From: Paratinospora sagittata | Taxonomy: Eukaryota > Streptophyta > Magnoliopsida > Ranunculales > Menispermaceae | Assembly: GCA_035771175.1 (NCBI GenBank) | Contig: CM069603.1 | Location: 26,450,286 to 26,514,285, forward strand | Length of the DNA stretch: 64,000 nucleotides | Reading direction: 5' to 3' | Part shown: positions 35,229 through 45,540 of the stretch, piece after piece | How the letters are laid out: each line of letters begins with the position of its first letter | Position numbering within the stretch: position 1 is the first letter of the stretch | Notes under the pieces: generated by a model | Database searches by the model: none | What the model saw: the letters and a program-made list of their open reading frames with translations, nothing else | What the model was told of the DNA's origin: nothing | Made by a program: the position numbers and the translations under genes

Positions 35229-36514
35229 TAGAAAGTCGGGTTATTGTATCCACAGGGTTTGTTTACCTCACCAATTATCGTTTTCACTAATTTCTAACTT
35301 TATCTAGTAATCAAACTATATAGATTTAAATGAATTAAAAATCAAAGGTAACTAATTTAAACTAAATGAATTATGAGAAAAATCAATATATGCGAAAACC
35401 TAGATAACAATTTCACCTAACTATCAACTATGTTCTTTTCCAAATATTTATCATCAATGTATTCACTTAGTTTATAAGCCGAAAGTCCTAATGTTTCTAA
35501 CACCCTCTCTCGAGTGCCACGTTAGAGCATATTCATAGGAATTGATCTCGACCTCTTGATAAAGATCTAATTCCTACAAACTCACGAAGAACCATGATTT
35601 CCATTAATGACTTCAAAGGGTCTCGATCTCCTCTTAGTCTCATGATAACCTAGGCTATATTTTCCTTGTTCTGATTCAAAGTACCCTCTCTCGAGTGCTG
35701 CACCCTAGAACTAAGTTCATCCAATCCGTGATCAAGAGATTGAAAGCATTAACAACAGAGAAATATAAATAAACTATCATAAATCCATTAACAATAAGTA
35801 AAGCCCTAAACTAGAACATAGAATCAAAGTTAGGATCTATCTAACCTATAGAACAAAAGATTAGTTCAAAACGTGAATGAAAATAACACAAGACATGGAG
35901 AAAAACTCAATAATAAACATTAATAGAAATTCTAGAACTTGAATATTCTTTCCAATCTTCGCGTTCCTTCCTCCTAGCAGTCTTGTTCTCCTCTCCAGTG
36001 TGTTTCCCTCGAAAACCCCTAAAAGAATGATATATATAAGCCCCATAAGTCGTACCGAAAATAATTAGAAAGTCTAGAAAATCGTCCAAATCGCAACATA
36101 GGGATGCCCAACGCCGCGGGGCTCCGACAAATCTTTCTAGCGCCGCGGGCAGCACCGCGCGCCCAAAATGTCTTCTTTTGCGCCTGATTTGTGGACTTAG
36201 CCAATTTTGTGCCTCTTTTCTGCTTGGGCTCTTGATGCTTCTCCTTGGCCACTTCTTGTACACGTTCTTCTCATCCAAATCCATGACTAATGCATCCAAA
36301 CACCTACAAAACAAAGCAGATTAAATTAATAACTTACTCAAATATAAATTAAATCAAATTTATTAACTAATCAACTAAAATAATGCATAAAAACCAAATT
36401 AATCTAAACTAACAATTAAATTAAAACTAACATAAACACATGAAACTAATGCATAAAAAGTCCTAAAACACACATAAAACATGCTCTATAACCTATCAAA
36501 AAATGCAACTATCA
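35229..36514 (-). mobile_element. Minus-oriented LTR at the composite centre
   Basis: In minus sense this starts at 36514 (TGATAGTTGCATTTTTTGA) and lacks only its last ~60 bp at the central junction. GC-rich boxes are at 36110-36173, TATA (minus) at 36030-36040 and AACCCCTAAA just downstream at about 36014-36023. It is about 1,286 bp. Confidence 0.8.
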
Positions 36515-38230
36515 AATACCCCCAAACTTAGGACTTTGATCGTCCCGAGCAAAGGGAAAACAAAACTAAAACTCATGATTATCATAACCATTCTAAGTCA
36601 CAATCTGGCACAATGAACGACTTAACTCAACATTATAAACACATAAGTTGCCTCCAAGATCACACCAAAAGAACATTCACTTTTAGGAAGAATTTCAAGA
36701 GTATAAAATTGTCTAGAATTTCAACCCAACTCTCACCAAGTTTCACCTTTGATTCTTTCACACATAAGTACACAACTAATCTCATTAGACCAATCATGCA
36801 AGTCATGAACAAGTGCAAGCAAATGTTAAGTATAGGATCTCAAACTTTATAATTTAGGTTGGAACTCCATAGGCAAGTCTTTCACACCACTCTCCACTAA
36901 TGTAGATCACACACTATTCAAAATCAGTAGGTCTTTCATAGGTTTTAATGTAAGGCTTAGGTTTAAAGGTAGGAAGAATAGAAACATTATAGCTTAAAAT
37001 GCCCTAAACACTTTGATCAATTACTAACATCCACTACATTGCATTTGAAACCAAAACTTCTTTTCAACACATATATCTCTCAAATATTCTCATTCTTTTG
37101 TTTGCTTTTTATCATCATTCACTTTTCTTTTATAGGATACTACACTCCCAAACTTGCTTCTTTTCACACATAGATGTAACACCCTTTTCTTTTCTTTTTC
37201 ATCTTCTTCTTCTTTCAATACAATTCATAAGCAAACTTACTAAAAATTTCTTCTTTACCACCCTTTTTTCATCTTTTTTATTCCCCGTTGTTCTTCCTTC
37301 CAAATAATACCACTCCAACATGATCAAAGTGTATAAGATACATAGGTTGAAAAATAGGGAATTTAAACATGACAAACTCAAACTTCATGATGCATAGGTA
37401 ACAAAGAAAAATATATTCAGGTCAAAATGGGAACTATGGATACAATTAAAAATTAGGGTAGGCTATTTGGTTCAAGCTTTTCCAAACATGGCCTAAATCA
37501 TTTTCCTTACAGTGTGTTTTCTAGGATTTCGCCTCGAGTGGTGATCAAACTTGTTCTAGAATCCTTAGAGATCTAAGATATGACTTAGCAAGAAAAGGTC
37601 CATTTCAAACAATCTTAATCTAATGATCAAAACCATGTACAAATGGTTAAGTCTCTCCAACAATTCTCAGCAAAAATTGGATCAAGCACATAGACATATA
37701 GGTAACTCTCTTCATTCTCTTATCGTTTCATATCTCTAAGGTGTTCTCTTGTCATTGGCCCTTCATAAGTAAGTCTAAAGTTGTAAAAGAATGTGACTAT
37801 CTAGCCTAAACCAATGCATAATCAGCTAACATACCATGACCAAAAACTCAAAACTCTCCCCCCCAAACTTAAAGCAAGCATTGTCCTCAATGAAAAAAAA
37901 AAAATTATCAAAGAAGTAGTAGGAAAAACAAAGGCATAGAGGAGATAAAAAAGTTTAAAAAATCCCCTGAACCAAAATGGGTGAAGATAGCACATGATGC
38001 ACGCCATTCGTCTTTCCTAAATGCTCCAAAAAGACCCGCAAACTTGCTTTAGAACCTGAAAAGGGCAAGGAAAAAAAATCTGTCAAGGTACGAATTCAAA
38101 GCTTATACTACAATGAATAAAAATAAATAAATGAATAAATAAATAAATACATAAATAAATAAATAAATAAAGCATAAATCGATGGGTTGCCTCCCATCCA
38201 ACGCTTGGTTTAGAGTCGTCAGCCCGACTT
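36515..38230 (-). other. 3' UTR and PPT of the minus-strand Athila partner
   Basis: The PPT is at 36515-36531 (plus strand AAATACCCCCAAACTTA). The UTR mirrors 32758-34474, for example 'aaaactctcccccccaaac' near 37850 versus 'gggggagagttttg' near 33112, and 'caacgcttggtttagag' near 38200. It includes an (AAAT)n microsatellite at 38115-38170. Confidence 0.8.
38115..38170. repeat. (AAAT)n microsatellite
   Basis: A run of 'aaataaataaat' units has a few substitutions, at the UTR edge of the minus-strand partner. Translated, it gives a spurious Ile/Tyr/Phe-rich hydrophobic tail. Confidence 0.85.
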
Positions 38231-39437
38231 CTTCTACTTGCTTAAACTGAGTATGTTTCCTTATTATTTCTGACATCCTCTCGTCTTCCTCATTGTTCAA
38301 CATTGATTGCATCATTGAACTTGTGCACTTCTCCCATAAAAATGCTGAAGAATGCGCCACAAGTAGAAACACAAAATTCGATGAAGTATCACTCCCTTGT
38401 AACGAAGGAATATCATCGATGTTCTCCATTGGTGCTTTCCATGCATTTTGGCATTGATAACCAAGAACCTCGAAATGGCTTTGAATCTTGGTATCAACCC
38501 CCTCAACTTTCTCTTGAAGTACATGGGCAAACTGATCCTCAAAAGTGAATGCATATTCCTTGACATCCAAACATTTCTCCACATTGATAGGCCCCAATTC
38601 ATCATATGGCATCAAAAGCTCACTTGATTGCGCATCCATTGGCACTTCTCGATCATCACACTCAAGCACGTCTTGTTGAATATTCATTTCTTCTTTCTTC
38701 AAGGCTTCATAGCGTTGTATCTCTTCTAGAATAGTCAACTGTCTTGGTGGTGGTGTCATGTCTTGATATATTGAATCAACTCCCTTGACATCTTCTTCAT
38801 TATTCAGGAAGGAATCTCCTTGATGTTGAGCATTAAGAGATGAAATGATTTGCCCGATATAACCCTATATATTTTTCATTGAAGCTTCCATTTTGTCCAA
38901 TTGAGTGCTTTCCTCCATTTTTTTCATAGAATCATTAAGTAGATCTTCCAAGGACGGCTTCTTATCCACTTGATTGTAGACATCCGGTTGAGGTTGCAGC
39001 TCATTCCATTAATTACTGAATTTAGGCTCACTCTTATCCGACCTCTTTTCTGATTGATAATTAGTAAGTATATCTTCTAAGGATGACTTCTTTTCAACTT
39101 GATTATGGATGCCCGGTAGAGGTTGCAAGATATTCCATTGATTGTCATAGGGGTAGTTCTCATGGTTAGAAATGCCCAAATGGTATTCATAGGGTAAAGG
39201 ATCACCCATCCAATTATATGCCCAATTGTTACCATAATAAACTTGCTCCATACATGAACTCATTCCTGAATAGCCCATGCTTGCAATTCCCATTCTCTCT
39301 ACAGTAGCTTGAGATCTTGCCTCAATAAGCTCGGAAACTTGTTGCTTGAGCTTAGATATTGATGCTGACAACTTTTGAATAGGATCAACTGGTTTGAAAC
39401 TATATTGAAAAGTTGATTGATTAAAATTGTACGCCAT
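38171..39437 (-). pseudogene. ORF of the non-autonomous Athila partner, gag C-terminus-like
   Basis: A single minus-strand frame opens at ATG 39437 (MAYNFNQSTFQYSFKPVDPI). It runs about 420-445 codons, with TAA at 39009-39011 and TAG at 38865-38867 as its only breaks. Residues 20-45 are a predicted coiled coil (LSASISKLKQQVSELIEA). A motif is duplicated: WNILQPLPGIHNQVEKKSS and WNELQPQPDVYNQVDKKPS, each followed by LED-I/L-L. A second part, MEASMKNI-stop-GYIGQIISSLNAQHQG, matches the gag C-terminus at 28690-28750 (SMKNMEVQIGQLASAINAQQ). The C-terminal half is Glu-rich with no known domain. RT, RNase H and integrase are absent. It lies just after the shared PBS and leader, so it replaces gag-pol. 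It may be a particle-binding protein complemented by the autonomous partner. That role is inferred. Confidence 0.7.
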
Positions 39438-39556
39438 AAAAAAAATCAGAAAAAAAATACAAAAAAAATAAAATAAAAATTACTAGATTAAAATCAAAGT
39501 CAATTACTAACGATATTGATGAAACTAAAGTAAAACAATCCCCGGCAACTGTGCCA
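39438..39556 (-). other. Leader and tRNA-Asp PBS of the minus-strand partner
   Basis: The PBS is 39537-39556 (plus strand AATCCCCGGCAACTGTGCCA). The leader after it, with 'gtttcatcaatatcgttagtaattg' in sense, matches the autonomous leader at 26206-26260. Similarity ends about 100 bp after the PBS, where the ORFs differ. Confidence 0.85.
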
Positions 39557-39562
39557 AAAACT

Positions 39563-40059
39563 TGTTGTAATAAATTTAAATTCAATTTAAACTTGAGTGA
39601 TAAACTTGTTCCCAGCGCCGCGGCGCTGCATTAACTTTTTCTGGCGTCACGGCGCCCAGAGCTTCATTATTTCACTGGTTCCAGCGTCGCGGGCTGCTCC
39701 ACGGTGCCCAGAACCTCAACTGTTGCGCCTGATTTGTGGACTTAACTACTTTTTGCCTCTTTTCTGCTTGGGCTTTTTCATTCTTCTCCTTTGCCACTTC
39801 TTGTACATGTTCTTCTCATCCAAATCCATGACTAATGCATCCAAATACCTACAAAACCAAGCAAAGTAAGTTAATAATTCACTAAAGCATAAATTAAATC
39901 AAATTATAAAGTAATGAACTAAAATAATGAATAAAAACCAAATTAATCTTAAGCTAACAAATGTATTAAAACTAACATAAAGCTATCAAACTAATGCATG
40001 AACTGTCCTAAAATACACCTAAAACATGCTCTAAAACCTATCTAAATATGCAACTATCA
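39563..40059 (-). mobile_element. Right outer LTR of the composite, internally deleted
   Basis: In minus sense it starts at 40059 (TGATAGTTGCATATTTAGATAGG) and ends at 39563 (...TTATTACAACA). The length is 497 bp against about 1.3 kb for its relatives. A deletion joins the GC-rich box (39614-39715) almost directly to the last 35 bp, removing TATA, telobox and the R region. Confidence 0.8.
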
Positions 40060-40081
40060 GGTTCCTTGAGGTAACAGGTAC

Positions 40082-41621
40082 ATGTCAAGATATTACCCAA
40101 ACACAATCTCCTACCCTTACATTCCTCGATAGATCGAAAAGTTCCCACCGTCGGGTACCAATCCAAGTACTCCGGTGGTGCTATTCCCCGAAGAACAAGT
40201 AAATAGGAAAACCACCACGCTCTGAGTATTTAATCCAAAATACTCGGGCAATGCAATGTATGAAAGTTCATTCGCATGAAAATAAATACAATAGGATGCA
40301 TACATTCAACAATTTCATTTCATATAAGTATAATGCCATAAATGGAGAAATAAAGTAAGGAATACTCACTACCAATCCAAAGGTTACCAACACAGTCAAC
40401 AACTTCCCAATGGAAACAATCTTATCAAAGTCCTGCAAATCATCATGAATTTATACATTCTAGATCAATTCCATGGTTCATAATATATACTAAATACACA
40501 ATAATTTATAACTAATTTTCCAACATAACCAAATTAGGTCCTTCCACCACATATCATTCTAATTCAATCATAATTCTTCATTTCCATACCATAGACATCT
40601 AAGTCTACATCCCATCCATAATTCACATTCATACTTCATTAATTTAACCTTTGGGCACCAATCATGCCTATTTACATAATTAGTCAATGTTTAGGCCTAG
40701 GTTACCACATGACCAACATAGACCAATTATGACACAATTCTACCCAATTCAAGTCCAATTAATCATAATTCATCACAATTTACCAACTCCAAGCCAATTC
40801 AAATCAATATACAACAAAAGCCCTAATTTTGGAAAAAAATCTCTACAATGAGACTTAGGCCAAATTGTATTAGACATTGAGCCACAGTAGGTTAATACCC
40901 AAATTAACACCATGAATCATCTAGGTATACCAAATTAATCAACATAGTTTACATACACCAACATTAGAAAACCCTAGGTCTAAAATCAAAAGCTAAGTCT
41001 TCAACATTGAAACACATGTAAATCTTAGTAAAAATCATGACAATTGCTCTAACAAGCTCAAAAACGTCCTAGAAAAATCATTTCATACACCATCACCTTG
41101 GAACCTTGGGTTTCCATCAAAACCCTAGCCTCAAACCTCTCCAAAATCATAGAGAAAAGCACTCAAAACATGATTTGGGCGTGGGTATGGGTTAAGAACG
41201 CCCAAATCCACCATTTTCGAGCTATTTCAAGCTCATGCATACCCAAACCTAAGCTAGGTCTCCTTAAATTCGAAACCCATATTACAAATTACACCATTCA
41301 AAAGCTTGGATTTAGGTTAGGAAGAGATTTCACGAGAAGAAATTGACAAATTAAGCTTACCTTGGGTGGGTTGGAACATAAATCTTCAAAAACCCTAAGC
41401 TCTTTTTCACTTTCTCCTCTTTTCTTCTTCTTCCTCTTCTTTTCTTCTTTTTTTCCCCCCCTTTTCATGCTCAAGAACGTGGAGAAAGAAGGAGATGGGG
41501 TAAATTTATGGCTTGTATTCCATGCTCCTATGTGCAAGTGACCTAAATAACACCCCCTCTCAACTACCTCATATTCAAATAAGATTTTTATACATTAATT
41601 TCACCAAATTACACCACCAAC
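40082..41621 (-). other. Part of the GATGG solo LTR between two insertions
   Basis: This LTR sequence (minus sense) contains a two-part 'gtcgggtaccaatcc / aagtactccggtggtgc' repeat near 40140-40190. It has an 'aatactcactaccaatccaaaggtt' block whose counterpart occurs in the fold-back arms at 27745. A pyrimidine tract lies at 41397-41462. There is no gene. Confidence 0.6.
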
Positions 41622-44432
41622 TGTTACACGCAAACCACAAGTGTACAGTGTCAAGTTATAATATAGTCCGATAAGATATTGGGTATCGTCCTTAGGGATT
41701 ATTACTACACTAGCTATCACGTTTTAAGCCTAATTTTATCTAGAAAACCAAATTCGAATGATTAAGTGATTAAAACCAATAACTAAAACATTTAAGTATT
41801 AAATTAACAATGCAATAAAAATTAATTAGGAAAATCAATGGTAGAACGGTCTAGAGGTTCGATGTCACCTCACTATCAACTATGACTTTATAGATATATT
41901 TATCATTAAATCACTTCTTCGATTATAAGTCAAAAATCCTAACATTTCTAATTCCCTCTTTCGAAGCAACAACTAGAGCATGTTATTGTCGCCTTGGCTT
42001 TACTCTTTCGATGAAAACCTAAGACGACAACAACTCATTAAGTTCTATGATTTCCACTTAACGACTTCAAAGGTTCTCGATCTCCTTGTGAGTCTCGCAA
42101 TTGCCTAGGTTATATTTCCCAAATTCTAATCCAAGGTGATAGTTGCATATTTAGACATATTTTTAGGAGTGTTTTATAGCTGTTTTAGGATGATTTATGC
42201 ATTAGTTTAGTGTGTTTATGTTAGTTTTGATTCATTTGTTAGTTTAGGAATAAATTGGTTTTTATGCATTATTTTGGTTTGTTAATTTATATGTTTGATC
42301 AATTTATGTTTTGAGTGTTTTAATTACTTGTTTTGTTTTGTTTTGTAGGTATTTAGATGTATGGAAGTGAGCATGAATGATGGACACAACATATGAGAAG
42401 CGTAGATGATGAGTCATGAAGAACCCAAGTCAAAAAGCGGAAAATTGACTAAGTCCACAAGAAAGAAGTAAAAAGGAGCAAAAATGATCAAGTCCACAAC
42501 ACTGAGCACGAATTGCTCTCTGGGTGCCGCGGTGCTCATCGCGGCGCTAGGTGATCAGTAAATAGGGTTTCTGGGCACTGCGGCCCTGCTCGAGGCGCCC
42601 TTGAGAAATCAAACGCAGCGCCGTGACGCTGAAAGGAAAGTTGCGTTTTTGGCAACTTCTAGGAGGACATTGACGAAGAGAAGGGAGAAGGCTGGAGCGA
42701 AGTGGAGAAGAAGATCGACATTGAAGACCATTGAAAATCTCTACAACACTCTAGTTTGCTTTCTTTTGTCCTGATTCATGTTTAAACCATATTTGATTGT
42801 TTCTTTAGTTATGAACTAAACCTCGTTTCTAGAGGTGTAGATTGATCCAAACTTGAGATTATGTCTTAGATTTTATTGCTTAATTATTATTAATGAAGTT
42901 CTTAGTTTATTTATACTTTTCTGTGCGTAAAGCTTTTGATCCCCTGATCAAGGATTGACTGATCATAGACTCGAGGTAGATGTTTCACAAGAGGGCACCT
43001 TGGGTTGGAATATGGAGAGTATAACCTAGGTTATCGTGAGACTCACAAGGAGGTCGAGACCCTTTGAAGTCTTTAGGAGGAAATCATAGAACTTAGTGAG
43101 TTGTTGTCTTTGGTTTTCATTGAAAGAGTTAAAACAAAGCAACAAGAATATGCTCTAATCAATTCTCCAAAAGAGGGGATTAGAAAGGTTAGGATTTCTG
43201 ACTTATAGGCTAAGGAACTGATTTAATAATAAAATATTTATTTAGATATAGTTGAGAGTGAGGTGACATCGAATCTCTAGACCGTTCTACCATTGTTTTC
43301 CTATCCGATTTACATTGCTTTGCTAGTTAATAATTAGTTATTTTCATTACTATTTTAATCACTCCATCATTTGATTTTGATTGTCTAGTGATAAAGTTAG
43401 GGTTAAAACATGATAGCTAGTGTCGTAATTATCCCTAAGGACGATACCTGATATCTCATCAGAATTTATTATAACTTGGCACCGTACACTTGCAGTTTGC
43501 ACGCAACACAAGGTACCCTCTTTTGGAGCATCTACCTTAAATCTATGATCATCTAATCCGTGATCAATGGATCAAAAACATTACACCCAGAGAAATATAA
43601 ATAAACTATAGAAACTTTATTAACAATAATTAAACCATAAAAATAGACAGTATCAAGTTTGGATCAATCTACACCTCTAGAAAGAGGTTTAGTTCATGAC
43701 TAAAGACATAAAAAACATGAAATATAAGTTTGAACATGAACAAGAACCAAGAAAAACAAACTAGAATGTTGTAGAGATTGTGAATAGTTTTCAATGTAGA
43801 TCTTCTTCTCCACTTTGCTCCTCCAATGTATTCCTCTTGAAAAACCCTAAATTTTGATATATAATATGCCTCAAAGTCGTGTGGAATTAGTAATAGAAAG
43901 TGGGGAAAAATCCACTTCTAACTTGCTAAAAACCGCAAGAATTTCCCTTTTAGCGCCGCGGCGCTCCGAGTGTTTCAAAAACTTCCATGTTTCACCACTT
44001 TTCAGGGTCACGATGCTCAGTCCGACAAATCACAGTGCCGCGGCGCTACATTCAAGCGCAGCGGCGCCCAGAACCGTGATTTTGGCCATTTTTTTTCCTT
44101 CCTTCTTGTGAACTTAGCCAATTTTCTTCCACTTCTTGACATGGGTTCTTCATGAATCATCATCTAGGCTTCTCATATGTTGTGTTCATCATTCATGCTC
44201 ACTTCCACACATCTACATACCTACAAAACAATGCAAAACAAGTAATTAACACACTCAAAACATAAATTGATCCAACATATAAACTAACAAACTGAAATAA
44301 TGCATAAAAACCAATTTATTCTTAAACTAAGAAATGCATCAAAACTAACATAAACACACTAAACTAATGCATAAATCATCCTAAAACACACCTAAAACAT
44401 GCTCTAAAACCTATCTAAGTAGGCAACTATCA
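41622..44432 (-). mobile_element. Athila-type solo LTR, TSD CCAAC, with nested LTR
   Basis: TGTTACACGCAAACC...GGCAACTATCA is flanked by CCAAC at 41617-41621 and 44433-44437. It is about 1,434 bp without the nested LTR at 42137-43508. In minus sense the promoter order is GC-rich palindromes at 43952-44075 (AGCGCCGCGGCGCT), TATA 43855-43866, and telobox AAACCCTAA 43842-43850. Confidence 0.9.
42137..43508 (+). mobile_element. Inverted Athila-type solo LTR inside the previous one, TSD CAAGG
   Basis: A 1,372-bp TGATAGTTGCATATTTAGACA...TTTGCACGCAACA unit is flanked by CAAGG (42132-42136 and 43509-43513). It lies in the opposite orientation to its host LTR, producing a long inverted repeat. The GC-rich cluster is at 42519-42635. 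The ~80-bp TATA/telobox segment that normally follows is missing, so this copy has no core promoter. Confidence 0.9.
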
Positions 44433-44694
44433 CCAACCCTATAAATATAATTTATGTGTTGGACTCATAATATTGGATCAAAATCTAAGGTTGGAAGGGT
44501 GAAAATAATTATTGCATTAAATGAGTTAATTTATTTGTGGCATTCCCATAAGCCACTAATAATAATATTAATAATTTTCTCTTCAAGCACACAAAATACA
44601 CGTACAATACACATCAATCATCTACACAAGTATCTAGAGTCAAGCAATACATGTCATCACGACGTCAGGTGTGAGTTTGGGTCGTTACAGATGG

Positions 44695-45540
44695 TCACAT
44701 GAGTGATACATCGTAAGATGGATAGGAGTCTTGATTGTTTGTGATTGTTGTTTGCTGTGTAAGACTTGTATGACATGTTTCCTTACAACTGGACGATTTA
44801 CTTTTATTAGTCAGTCGGAAGTGGTAAGGGACACGACAAACTGACAAGATAAGAATAAATAGCAAAAGTAAGCAAATACCTATGATTAATTGTGTGGTGA
44901 ACTCTCAAAAATTTTGGTCACACGAGAAAAATTAATCAAGTTTGCACGGTATGGGACATGGAAACTTGAAGCGTATTTATCATACATCGATATTTGAAAA
45001 TGCTCACGAAAGACTGCTTCTCTTGTAAACTCAACATGGCCACGTCCTTTATTGCCTTATGAAACGTGTTGCTTTTCAAAATTCCTTAGATAGATGACAA
45101 CCTATAGATGACCTAGTAGTCTTATGCCACGTGTTGCTTTTCAAAAAAGGAGTGTAAGTATAAAACACCCAAAACCATTTTTACGCATAAACTGTTTTAA
45201 CCTATACTATAAAGTATGTATGTTTCAGAAACAAATATCCATTTGGATTTTTTTTCAGCCTGACCTAGGGCACACATACATCAAGACTCTAAATTCTTCT
45301 CAACCATTACACATACCTAGAAAATTATGGGGTTATGACACGTAAAATGGTTCCCAATTTGCTATTGCTAGAACATGATGTGCGAGAGGACGCATGAAAA
45401 CTTTTCTGATAATAGCTATTGGATTTGTAGAAATTCCGATCTAAACAAGGAGTCTTAAGAACGCAAAATCCTCGCAAATACCCCAATAAGAGGAACATGT
45501 AGAAGAGATCCTTCGATCTCAACCTGAAACGACTCTTCTA
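44695..45540. other. Unassigned segment with a repeated G-box and TATA
   Basis: This is the right side of the GATGG insertion site. Two copies of 'cgtgttgcttttcaaaa' lie at about 45064 and 45127, the second with a CACGTG core. They are followed by TATAAAAC at 45157. This may be the worn U3 of the chromovirus at 45.5-50 kb, but no LTR end or PBS is visible. Confidence 0.35.

Larger units (their letters stand above)
25822..40059. mobile_element. Inverted Athila-like composite, 14.2 kb, TSD GGTTC
   Basis: One 14,238-bp insertion is flanked by GGTTC (25817-25821 and 40060-40064). Left half, plus strand: PBS 26184-26203, gag, pol, 3' UTR, PPT before 34475, LTR 34475-35228. Right half, minus strand: LTR 40059-39563, PBS 39556-39537, a unique ORF, 3' UTR, PPT 36531-36515, LTR 36514-35229. 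The halves meet tail to tail, and the 3' UTR plus LTR arms (about 2.5 kb each) are inverted copies. The leftmost LTR piece (25822-26160) is minus-oriented although the adjacent coding region is plus. The outer ends therefore both belong to a minus-oriented LTR. Confidence 0.8.
16785..40076 (-). mobile_element. Non-autonomous SIRE-like copia element, carrying nested insertions
   Basis: Minus-strand order: 5' LTR (40076 to 22501, about 2,016 bp without insertions), PBS at 22486-22500, gag, a long second ORF in place of pol, polypurine tract at 17923-17942, then a truncated 3' LTR (17922 to about 16785). The internal region is only 4.6 kb and lacks protease, integrase, RT and RNase H. The right end is TGTTACCTCAAGGAACC next to GGTAC at 40077-40081. 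The left end is lost in a deletion that joins it to the host LTR, so a matching duplication cannot be seen. Confidence 0.8.
22501..40076 (-). mobile_element. 5' LTR of the copia element, interrupted twice
   Basis: Own LTR sequence covers 22501-23653, 24971-25821 and 40065-40076, with a target repeat copied at each insertion, about 2,016 bp in total. Features are short tandem 'ctcgacttacaggctagaga' units (22730-22915), a minus-sense TATA (CTATAAATA) at about 23296-23304 and the hairpin array upstream of it. Insertions are 23654-24965 (TSD CTCAT) and 25822-40059 (TSD GGTTC). Confidence 0.85.
16070..44689 (-). mobile_element. Ty3/gypsy solo LTR split over 28.6 kb by nested insertions, TSD GATGG
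   Basis: In minus sense the LTR starts at 44689 (TGTAACGACCCAAACTC) and ends at 16070 (...GGGGTTGCGACA). Both ends abut GATGG, at 16065-16069 and 44690-44694. Its own sequence survives as 44438-44689, 40082-41621 and 16070-16784, about 2.5 kb in all, a usual length for Tekay-type LTRs. Insertions inside it are the copia element 16785-40076 and the solo LTR 41622-44432. The 16.5-kb part has the conserved 'gggtgagctcaactagctca' motif, and a pyrimidine tract lies at 41397-41462. It has no PBS and no internal region, so it is a solo LTR. Confidence 0.75.

Noticed and set aside
35229..35229. Assembly artefact explaining the inverted Athila halves
   Set aside because: The two arms differ by many substitutions, and the halves have different coding regions, so a collapsed or duplicated read is unlikely. 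Long-read confirmation would still settle it.
38103..38175. Hydrophobic C-terminal membrane segment of the partner ORF
   Set aside because: The Ile/Tyr/Phe run comes from an (AAAT)n microsatellite in the 3' UTR, read through by chance.
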